A DNA stretch of 5,228 nt from the NCBI GenBank assembly GCA_946613765.1, contig CAMOFW010000056.1, positions 1 through 5,228 of the forward strand, written 5' to 3'. Shown here piece after piece: positions 1-5,148 of the stretch. A program made the position numbers and the translations under genes. Under the pieces are notes generated by a model. That model was given only the letters and a program-made list of their open reading frames with translations. It was not told where the DNA came from and made no database searches. Each line of letters starts with the position of its first letter. Within the stretch, counting starts at the first letter, position 1. The stretch is from an uncultured Mycoplasmatota bacterium. GTDB lineage: Bacteria; Bacillota_I; Bacilli_A; RF39; UBA660.

Positions 1-900
1 CAAAAGGTTGTTGAAACAGAAGAAATTGATAAGAATAGTAAGATAGCTTTAAAAGCAGCTAGAGGTACTTCAAAAGTTTTCGTATCAGTTGCTGCTGTTG
101 CTGCTGTTGCTATAGTTATTCTAACTTATTCTGCTAATTCAACAAAAAGAGCTGAAGATAAAAAAGCTGAAGCTGGCTTAGAGAGTGATTCGATAACAAC
201 AAGTATGGTTGGAACTACTAATAGTGACTATGACGTTGAAGAAGAAGAAGTACAAGTTGTTGAAGAAGAACCATATGAAGTAGCATTAGACGCAAATAGT
301 GAAACTGTTATTCTTCAAACTATAAGTGATATAGAACAAGAGATTTCTAAAGTAAATGATCCAATTGTTAAAGATATGTTTAATCATGAAACTATTGAAG
401 CACTTGTTAGATATACAAGAGATAATACTGTATTAAGTGGTGAAACTGCTTATGAATTATTCCAAGTATTATATAATAATGGAATTGATACATCAATGTT
501 CTTCAAAAATCTTGATTCATATCAAGTAATGAACACATTATTCCTATCTACTAAAGCTATAGATCAAAATAATAATTCTTATGATGATGAAAATAATGCT
601 TATAATGCAATTAATAGTGCTGTTGATTACTTATCACCTGATGATTACGCTGCAATATGGAATGTAAGTGCTATTACTGATCAAGTAACTGGTTATACTT
701 CTATGTTAGTTGCCTCAGGATGTGCTGAAGAAAACGGTTTAGAAGGTCCTGAATACCAAAACGAACTTAATAGTGTTCCAGCGGAAGTAAGAGAAAACGC
801 TAAAAAAGTATATAATAAGGTTAAACCATATGACAATTCTTACATTATGAAATTAAGAATAAATGCTTTAGATAACGAAAATGTTAGAACATTAGGATAA
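1..900 (+). CDS. Single-pass membrane protein of unknown function, 5' end outside the window
   Basis: The reading frame is open from base 1, so the real start lies upstream; the first in-frame ATG (base 205) falls after the membrane segment and has no good ribosome site, so it is not a credible start. The visible part is 299 residues ending in TAA. Residues 1-25 are charged and presumably cytoplasmic. Residues about 26-43 form an Ala/Val-rich membrane helix (VFVSVAAVAAVAIVILTY). Residues 46-95 are a charged linker with a strongly acidic part (DVEEEEV, VVEEEP). Residues about 96-299 look largely helical and contain one cysteine (ASGCAEE), with no motif I recognise. The next gene begins 11 bases downstream, and its product has the same tail-anchor-acidic linker-domain layout, which suggests a shared envelope complex. 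I cannot assign a family. The gene is certain; its function is unknown. Confidence 0.85.
   Translation, partial: QKVVETEEIDKNSKIALKAARGTSKVFVSVAAVAAVAIVILTYSANSTKRAEDKKAEAGLESDSITTSMVGTTNSDYDVEEEEVQVVEEEPYEVALDANSETVILQTISDIEQEISKVNDPIVKDMFNHETIEALVRYTRDNTVLSGETAYELFQVLYNNGIDTSMFFKNLDSYQVMNTLFLSTKAIDQNNNSYDDENNAYNAINSAVDYLSPDDYAAIWNVSAITDQVTGYTSMLVASGCAEENGLEGPEYQNELNSVPAEVRENAKKVYNKVKPYDNSYIMKLRINALDNENVRTLG
88..111 (+). repeat. Tandem 9-base repeat inside the membrane-segment codons
   Basis: The unit GTTGCTGCT is present 2.7 times in direct tandem, encoding Val-Ala-Ala-Val-Ala-Ala-Val-Ala in the membrane helix of the first gene. It keeps the frame, so loss or gain of a unit would change the helix by three residues. 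It is probably just codon bias over a simple hydrophobic sequence. Confidence 0.6.
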
Positions 901-911
901 GAGGTGACAAT

Positions 912-2003
912 ATGAAGAATAAAGAATTTGATACTAGTTATGACGATTATGATGAAAAAATAATTAAAGTGGCAAATCAAGAAGAATTTGAAGAATTAGA
1001 AAATGATAAAGAATTAAGAAAATCTGCTATTCGTATTGGTATTGGTGTACTTTTACTTCTATGTGCTACTGGTTACTATTACAAATCTACTCATACAGAT
1101 AAAAATAAAGTAGAAAATGAATCAAGTTCAATAGATAATACAATAGTTAGTGAAGAATCTAACGTTACTGTTTTACCTACTGTTGAAGAAGAAATTACTT
1201 CTACAATAGAAACTACTAATACAACTGCTGAATTTGATTTTAGTGATGAAGAATTAGATTATACTAATGTTGATACATTCTTTAATCAAATAGTTGAATA
1301 TAGAAATAAATATGGAGAATTTGCTGAAAGTTTCCAATCAAAAGAAGATGTAATTAATTTTGTTAATTTCCTAAACATGTTTGATGAAACTAAAAAAGGT
1401 ATTGAATCATCAATTGATTCTCAAGCAATGTTTGATGAAATAATAACTGATTATTATAAATCTTGTGTTGCACATGATGTAGAGCCAAATTTAAGTTGTC
1501 TTATTCCAGATGGAACTTATATGAGATCTGTTATGGAAGAAGGAGAAAAATTATCATATAACTTAAAGAACTTTAATGGTTCTAAAGATTATGCAAGTGC
1601 AAATGATTTATATAATTATATAGTTAAGAATTTCTTAAATACTAAAACTGCTATTCCACAATCCAATAAATATGTTCCATGTATCGATTGGGCAAGAGAA
1701 CAATATGAACAATATAGAAATACAGGTAATATGATTAATGCTAGAAAATATCAAAAAAATCATACTTTAGAAGCTGATGGTATTGATTTATATTATGGAT
1801 ATAATGGTCAAGATATTATTGATAATGGTGGTACTTATGAAATAAAAGAAAATGGATTATATTGTCCTGATGCTGTAGATAATTTATTTAGTAAGAGTGA
1901 AAATATTGAAGAAACTAAATGGATTTCTTCTTATGATGGTACAGTACCATTTCAAAAAGTAAATGAAGGATTTGAAGATATCCTTAGAAAGAGATCTAGA
2001 TAG
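912..2003 (+). CDS. Single-pass membrane protein with acidic linker and extracellular domain, unknown function
   Basis: The ATG start is preceded by a strong Shine-Dalgarno site, GAGGTGA at 901-907, directly after the stop of the upstream gene. The product has 363 residues. Residues 1-38 are a very acidic cytoplasmic tail (DDYDEK, EEFEELEND) ending in basic residues. Residues about 39-57 are one membrane helix (Ile/Gly/Leu-rich, then CATGYYY). Residues 60-118 are a Ser/Thr/Glu-rich low-complexity linker. Residues about 119-363 form a domain with predicted helices and four cysteines outside the membrane (185, 196, 257, 318), which could form two disulfides. The basic residues before the helix and the acidic linker after it fit an N-in, C-out topology. 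There is no signal-peptidase site, lipobox or sorting motif. The gene lies 11 bases from each neighbour in an operon of similar anchors. I do not recognise a family; a structural part of a surface complex is an inference. Confidence 0.88.
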   Translation: MKNKEFDTSYDDYDEKIIKVANQEEFEELENDKELRKSAIRIGIGVLLLLCATGYYYKSTHTDKNKVENESSSIDNTIVSEESNVTVLPTVEEEITSTIETTNTTAEFDFSDEELDYTNVDTFFNQIVEYRNKYGEFAESFQSKEDVINFVNFLNMFDETKKGIESSIDSQAMFDEIITDYYKSCVAHDVEPNLSCLIPDGTYMRSVMEEGEKLSYNLKNFNGSKDYASANDLYNYIVKNFLNTKTAIPQSNKYVPCIDWAREQYEQYRNTGNMINARKYQKNHTLEADGIDLYYGYNGQDIIDNGGTYEIKENGLYCPDAVDNLFSKSENIEETKWISSYDGTVPFQKVNEGFEDILRKRSR

Positions 2004-2014
2004 GGGGTATAAAT

Positions 2015-4156
2015 ATGTATTATGAAGATAATGTTAAAATTAAAATTGATTGGAAGGGATTAATACTTAAATTAATTGCTGTAATACTATTAATATTAGT
2101 ATTTATTTGGTTATTTCCTATTCCTAAATTAGATACATTCTATAATAGAGTTTATAATGAAAATTTAAATAATATGAAGGATGTAGCTGAAAAGTATTTT
2201 GTTAACGATAACTTACCTAACAAGACTGGTAGTTCAAATACTATTAAGTTACAAGATATGTTAGATAAGAAATTAATAACAGAATTTACTGATAAAGATA
2301 ATAATGAATGTAGTACTACTAATTCATTTGCTCAAGTTACTAAAACTGAAAATAATAATTATGTATTAAAAGTACAATTATCTTGTGATGATAAAACTGA
2401 TTATGTTTTAGAAACATTAAATACTACTGGTACAAGTACCGGTTCAAGTAATAATAGAGAATCAAATGATAATGGTTCATCTGCTACAAGTAATCAATCT
2501 AAAGATAGTTCTGATAAAGACAAAGATGAAGATGATGGAATTGAAATAGATGCTAGTATCATAAATAGTGGTGATTCTAAATATGATAAGGGTGGAAATG
2601 TTGAATATGAATATAAGAGAGCTATAACTAAGACTAGCACTACTTATACTTGCCCTGAAGGTTATGTTAAAGATAATAATGTATGTTATAAGTATGAAAC
2701 AGGAGAAACAATTCCTGCTACACCACTTTACTTTGATGATGTAGTTCAAACTACTGATGCTAAAGAAAATAAGAGTGGTGGATATACTAAATATGCTGAA
2801 GCTGAAAAAGTTGAAGTTTCAAGTGAAGATGTATGTCCTGAAGGATATACAAAGAATGGTAACATTTGTTATAAATATGTAAATGCTACCGTAATACCTG
2901 GTACTACTACTTATGAATGTCCTAATGGATATACATTAAGTGGTACATCATGTATTGCTACTACTCAAAGAATTGAACATAAAACAGGAAGTTATTCTTG
3001 TCCTAGTGGTTATACAATGAGTGCTGATAAATTAAGATGTACAAGTACTGTTAATGCTACTAGAACATCAACAAGTGGTTCTACTACATGTAATTGTCCT
3101 AGTGGATATAGAGATAATGGTGGAAACTGTGTAAGAACTTATACTGGTTCATATCATGCTGGATCTACAAATTATGGAAATTGTCCTAGTGGATGGAATG
3201 CAAGCGGAAGTCAATGTACTAGAGCTGCTAATGCTACAAGATCTTGGTCAAATCCAAGTTGTACAACTTCATCTAGACAATTATCTGAATATGAAAATAG
3301 TTCATCTAAGAGAGTTAAAACAGCTCAAAACTGTAATGCTAGAGGATGTACATATACATATTGTACATATACAGCTATAACAAATTATAGTTGTCCTCAA
3401 GGTAATAGAAGTGGTTCTACATGTTATATATCTAGACCTTCTAGTACTTCTAGTTCATATTACACATGTAATGATGGTAGAACTCAATCTTCATCTACAT
3501 GTTATGAATATGCTAATAAGAATTGTTCTACTACTCCAGGAACTACAAGTTATAGTTGTCCTAGTGGATACAATATGAATTATGGTAATCATACATGTTC
3601 TAGAACTGTTAATTCAACTTATAATTCAAATACAACATATAGTTGTCCTACTGGTTATACAATGAGTGGAAATCAATGTGTTAAAACAACACCTGCTACT
3701 CCACATACTTCAGAAACTCAATATACATGTCCTACTGGTTATGTAAGAGAAGGAACTACATGTTATCAATATACTACTCCTACAACTAAGAAGACTTATA
3801 AATATGAATGTCCTACTGGTTATAAGAAAGAAGGAGAAGGAGAAAATACTAAGTGTTCTATCTATATTGAAGATAAGACTACTTATTATTGTGAAAGTGC
3901 TGAAGAACAATTAGTTGATGGTAAATGTATTAAAACAATTAAAGGTGGATTAAAAGGATATAGTTGTCCAGATGGTTATATTCTAGATAAAGATAAGTGT
4001 ATTAAGCACTCACTAGAATGTGCTGAACCAATCGCTATAACTAATACATCTACTACATATGAATATAAATGGAGCAGCGAACCAAGTTTAGATGGTTGGA
4101 CACCAACTGGTAAAACTAGAGGAACTGCAACAGAAGAAAATTTATATGATAAATAA
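2015..4156 (+). CDS. Membrane-anchored surface protein with about 14 Cys-rich CPxGY modules
   Basis: The product has 713 residues; the ATG is preceded by AGGGGG at 2002-2007, seven bases away and overlapping the previous stop. Residues 1-14 are a short tail with lysines, and 15-36 form one membrane helix (LILKLIAVILLILVFIWLF), uncleaved and without a prepilin or lipobox motif. Residues about 40-136 are a small domain (NLNNMKDVAEKYF, then KLITEFTDK) with cysteines 99 and 124. I recall similar domains in hypothetical surface proteins of uncultured gut Firmicutes, but could not check this. Residues 137-200 are a Ser/Asn/Asp linker. Residues 211-666 carry about 14 modules of the type [Y/T]xCPxGY...C, mostly C-x10-C, with a non-matching insert at 411-457. 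The tail at 669-713 contains YEYKWS and LDGW. There are 37 cysteines in total, probably paired as disulfides outside the cell. There is no LPXTG motif, so anchoring is by the N-terminal helix. It is the last gene of the operon, before a terminator. An adhesin or stalk role is inferred. Confidence 0.92.
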   Translation: MYYEDNVKIKIDWKGLILKLIAVILLILVFIWLFPIPKLDTFYNRVYNENLNNMKDVAEKYFVNDNLPNKTGSSNTIKLQDMLDKKLITEFTDKDNNECSTTNSFAQVTKTENNNYVLKVQLSCDDKTDYVLETLNTTGTSTGSSNNRESNDNGSSATSNQSKDSSDKDKDEDDGIEIDASIINSGDSKYDKGGNVEYEYKRAITKTSTTYTCPEGYVKDNNVCYKYETGETIPATPLYFDDVVQTTDAKENKSGGYTKYAEAEKVEVSSEDVCPEGYTKNGNICYKYVNATVIPGTTTYECPNGYTLSGTSCIATTQRIEHKTGSYSCPSGYTMSADKLRCTSTVNATRTSTSGSTTCNCPSGYRDNGGNCVRTYTGSYHAGSTNYGNCPSGWNASGSQCTRAANATRSWSNPSCTTSSRQLSEYENSSSKRVKTAQNCNARGCTYTYCTYTAITNYSCPQGNRSGSTCYISRPSSTSSSYYTCNDGRTQSSSTCYEYANKNCSTTPGTTSYSCPSGYNMNYGNHTCSRTVNSTYNSNTTYSCPTGYTMSGNQCVKTTPATPHTSETQYTCPTGYVREGTTCYQYTTPTTKKTYKYECPTGYKKEGEGENTKCSIYIEDKTTYYCESAEEQLVDGKCIKTIKGGLKGYSCPDGYILDKDKCIKHSLECAEPIAITNTSTTYEYKWSSEPSLDGWTPTGKTRGTATEENLYDK
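2645..4006 (+). repeat. Array of about 14 Cys-rich CPxGY modules within the surface-protein gene
   Basis: First-cysteine codons start at 2651, 2834, 2918, 2999, 3095, 3182, 3392, 3467, 3557, 3644, 3728, 3809, 3890 and 3965. Nine of the modules have exactly ten residues between their two cysteines; the others have 9 to 14. A typical unit is CPTGYTMSGNQC followed by a Thr/Ser/Asn/Tyr-rich spacer of about 15 residues. Most steps are 75 to 96 bases; two gaps are longer (after the first module, and around the central insert). Modules 7, 8 and 13 are degenerate: the first two lack the Tyr of GY, and 8 and 13 lack the Pro. DNA identity is highest in the 3' half, where the 15-mer TGTCCTACTGGTTAT occurs three times (3644, 3728, 3809). 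Confidence 0.85.
3245..3385 (+). other. Non-repeat insert splitting the Cys-rich array
   Basis: Residues 411-457 of the 713-residue protein do not follow the CPxGY pattern. The segment is Ser-rich and basic (SSSKRVKTAQ) and carries four cysteines (416, 440, 445, 450) in a different spacing, the last three clustered as CNARGCTYTYC. It could be a distinct small disulfide module or the remains of two decayed repeats. Confidence 0.5.
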
Positions 4157-4157
4157 T

Positions 4158-4186
4158 AAAAGATAGGATTTATTCCTATCTTTTTT
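4158..4186. terminator. Bidirectional rho-independent terminator between convergent operons
   Basis: An 11-bp stem pairs AAAAGATAGGA (4158-4168) with TCCTATCTTTT (4174-4184) around a five-base loop. On the plus strand it ends in a six-T run (4181-4186) and begins two bases after the stop of the surface-protein gene. On the minus strand the same stem ends in TTTT and follows the tspO stop (4190-4192) by only a few bases. One hairpin therefore probably ends both transcripts. Confidence 0.9.
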
Positions 4187-4189
4187 ATG

Positions 4190-4648
4190 TTAATTTAAAG
4201 TATATACACTATATGAAAGAACAGCTGCAAATATTAGCCATAATAAATATGGAACTTGTAAATAAGCTGATGTTTTATTAATCTTATAGTATTCTATAAT
4301 CATATATATAGTTAATAGTATTAGTATAATTACAACTATAAAAGCTAATAAGAATTGCTTGAATCTAAAGAATATTATAGACCATAAACCATTAATAAAT
4401 AGTTGTACTGCATATAATAGTAATGCTCTTCTTTTATATGTTGTATTATCTTTATATATTAAATATGATGATATACCCATTAATGTGTATAATACAAACC
4501 ACACTATTGGAAATACTATACCTGGTGGATTAAATGATGGTTGTTTAAAGGTATTAGAATTCTCTTTAATTTTACTTAAAAAAGCACTAATAGCCCCTAC
4601 TACATTTGGTATTAATATACTAATAATAAGTTCTTTTATTTTTTTCAT
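4190..4648 (-). CDS. tspO: TspO/MBR family protein (tryptophan-rich sensory / translocator homologue)
   Basis: The product has 152 residues, about the normal length for bacterial TspO, with five membrane helices at about 5-25, 43-65, 73-95, 98-119 and 127-150. Family marks are visible: QPSFNPPG (36-43), then FPIVW with Trp50, LYTLMG (53-58), Q82/N86/W89 followed by FF, and PYLLW with Trp137 before FAAVLS. From memory, Trp50 and Trp137 align with W51 and W138 of Bacillus cereus TspO, which are implicated in light-dependent porphyrin breakdown. The Trp-Tyr pair normally found before the KPxWxPP motif is missing here, and the motif Trp is Phe39. The family binds porphyrins and cholesterol-like ligands; its role in this organism is unknown. 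The ATG has a good site, AGGTGAT at 4652-4658. It follows the small upstream gene by 49 bases and is probably co-transcribed with it. Confidence 0.93.
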   Translation of the reverse strand: MKKIKELIISILIPNVVGAISAFLSKIKENSNTFKQPSFNPPGIVFPIVWFVLYTLMGISSYLIYKDNTTYKRRALLLYAVQLFINGLWSIIFFRFKQFLLAFIVVIILILLTIYMIIEYYKINKTSAYLQVPYLLWLIFAAVLSYSVYTLN

Positions 4649-4656
4649 ATTATCAC

Positions 4657-4681
4657 CTATTATTATTTTATGTAATAATAG
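4657..4681. repeat. Perfect inverted repeat just before tspO, next to a T7 run
   Basis: Nine-base arms CTATTATTA (4657-4665) and TAATAATAG (4673-4681) flank a seven-base spacer. On the tspO strand the inner edge overlaps the first bases of the Shine-Dalgarno site, so it could be an operator or a hairpin that affects ribosome access. On the plus strand it is followed by seven T (4682-4688), the form of a weak terminator, although no plus-strand gene lies just upstream. The arms are almost pure A/T, so chance in such AT-rich DNA is a real alternative. Confidence 0.5.
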
Positions 4682-4694
4682 TTTTTTTATTCAA
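4665..4694 (-). promoter_or_regulatory. Weak candidate sigma-A promoter for tspO
   Basis: On the minus strand TTGAAT (4689-4694) and TAAAAT (4665-4670) are separated by 18 bases. A transcript from here would begin at about 4658, at the Shine-Dalgarno site itself, leaving almost no leader. The AT-rich background makes such matches common, so this is tentative; read-through from the upstream gene is at least as likely. Confidence 0.25.
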
Positions 4695-4697
4695 TTA

Positions 4698-5027
4698 TTA
4701 TCTAGATTGAACGGCGTTATTATTTTCTTGCTTTGAAATCATCATTTCTTTCATCGAATCAATTGAAATACCCATCATTTGTGAATATACAGCTAATGAT
4801 AATGGATCGTTTGGATCAGGAACAATATTGTTGTTTACCCAACTAGTTAAAGCTGCTAATCTTAGTTCAGGTGCTACCATACACATCTTATTTAAGCAGT
4901 CCTCATATTTTTGGTGATCATTTAATTCCAATAAATAACTAATTCCAGCGAATCTTTGCTTGTAGATATCAATTATTTCGTCAAAACCGATTTCTTTCTC
5001 ATTATTTTTGTTTTCTATATTTTCCAA
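4698..5027 (-). CDS. Small soluble protein of unknown function, probable TTG start
   Basis: The product has 109 residues from TTG at 5025-5027. A GTG at 5034-5036 would add three residues, but it lies within the AGGTG Shine-Dalgarno site and has only a badly placed AAGG three bases upstream. The TTG has AGGTG (5034-5038) six bases upstream, matching the spacing at tspO and the second operon gene. The sequence has a charged N-terminus (ENKNNEKE), predicted helices (FDEIIDIYKQRF, ISYLLELNDHQKYEDCLNKM), a central LAALTSWVNNN, the turn-like PDPNDP, and a Met-rich SMKEMM near the end. There are two cysteines four residues apart (ED-C-LNKM-C-M), with no membrane helix or signal. I do not recognise a family. 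It lies between cysS and tspO, 49 bases before tspO, probably in one transcript with it. Confidence 0.75.
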   Translation of the reverse strand: MENIENKNNEKEIGFDEIIDIYKQRFAGISYLLELNDHQKYEDCLNKMCMVAPELRLAALTSWVNNNIVPDPNDPLSLAVYSQMMGISIDSMKEMMISKQENNNAVQSR

Positions 5028-5033
5028 TATAAA

Positions 5034-5043
5034 CACCTACCTT
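5034..5043 (-). promoter_or_regulatory. Ribosome binding site that favours the TTG start
   Basis: The minus strand reads AAGGTAGGTG and then TTTATA before TTG. The AGGTG core sits six bases from TTG, whereas the GTG inside the site has only AAGG three bases away. Other genes here use AGGTG five bases before ATG, so TTG is the better choice. Confidence 0.55.
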
Positions 5044-5050
5044 CATCTTT

Positions 5051-5056
5051 AGTATA
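5051..5056 (-). promoter_or_regulatory. Candidate -10 element for the small gene and tspO
   Basis: TATACT on the minus strand matches five of six bases of the sigma-A -10 consensus. It would start a transcript at about 5044, just before the ribosome site. The hexamer 17 bases upstream (AGGCAA, 5074-5079) is a poor -35 match. A promoter is expected somewhere between the cysS terminator and this gene, and this is the best -10 seen. Confidence 0.35.
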
Positions 5057-5113
5057 TCTTATATATTTAGTTATTGCCTACTAAAATAAAAATACTTTAC
5101 ATTATTTGTTTAC

Positions 5114-5147
5114 AAAAAAAATGTTGATAACATCTTAATTATCAACA
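5114..5147 (-). terminator. Rho-independent terminator of cysS
   Basis: On the minus strand TGTTGATAA and TTATCAACA form a perfect nine-bp stem (5139-5147 with 5122-5130) around an eight-base loop, followed directly by eight T (5114-5121). The stem begins one base after the cysS stop codon. It separates cysS from the small gene downstream. Confidence 0.92.
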
Positions 5148-5148
5148 C

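Noticed and set aside
205..900. ATG at 205 as the true start of the first gene
   Set aside because: The frame is open back to base 1 and contains the membrane helix; there is no Shine-Dalgarno site before 205. The gene is truncated by the window edge.
2015..2122. Type IV prepilin or lipoprotein signal at the N-terminus of the surface protein
   Set aside because: No Gly-Phe-(x4)-Glu prepilin pattern and no Cys lipobox follow the basic residues; the helix looks like an uncleaved anchor.
2477..2749. Minus-strand open frame of 90 codons
   Set aside because: It is antisense to the linker and first repeat of the surface-protein gene, has no ribosome site, and its Ile/Ser/Phe-rich product is what AT-rich antisense gives.
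3156..3380. Plus-strand open frame of 74 codons within the Cys-rich gene
   Set aside because: It lies in another frame of a clear coding region and results from the repeats; its Leu/Val/Gln-rich product has no start signal.
3710..3910. Minus-strand open frame of 66 codons
   Set aside because: It is antisense to the repeat array, with no start signal and a composition typical of a shadow frame.
2645..4006. CRISPR array or zinc-ribbon protein
   Set aside because: The repeats are imperfect, codon-based and inside a long open frame, so this is not CRISPR. There are no paired CxxC knuckles, so zinc ribbons are unlikely.
2645..4006. True EGF domains
   Set aside because: EGF domains need six cysteines in a fixed order; these modules have two each, so only the look is similar.
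4019..4156. LPXTG-type cell-wall sorting signal
   Set aside because: No LPXTG-like motif, C-terminal hydrophobic stretch or basic tail is present at the end of the protein.
4359..4736. Plus-strand open frame of 125 codons
   Set aside because: It is the antisense shadow of tspO, which has clear family motifs on the minus strand; there is no promoter or ribosome site for it.
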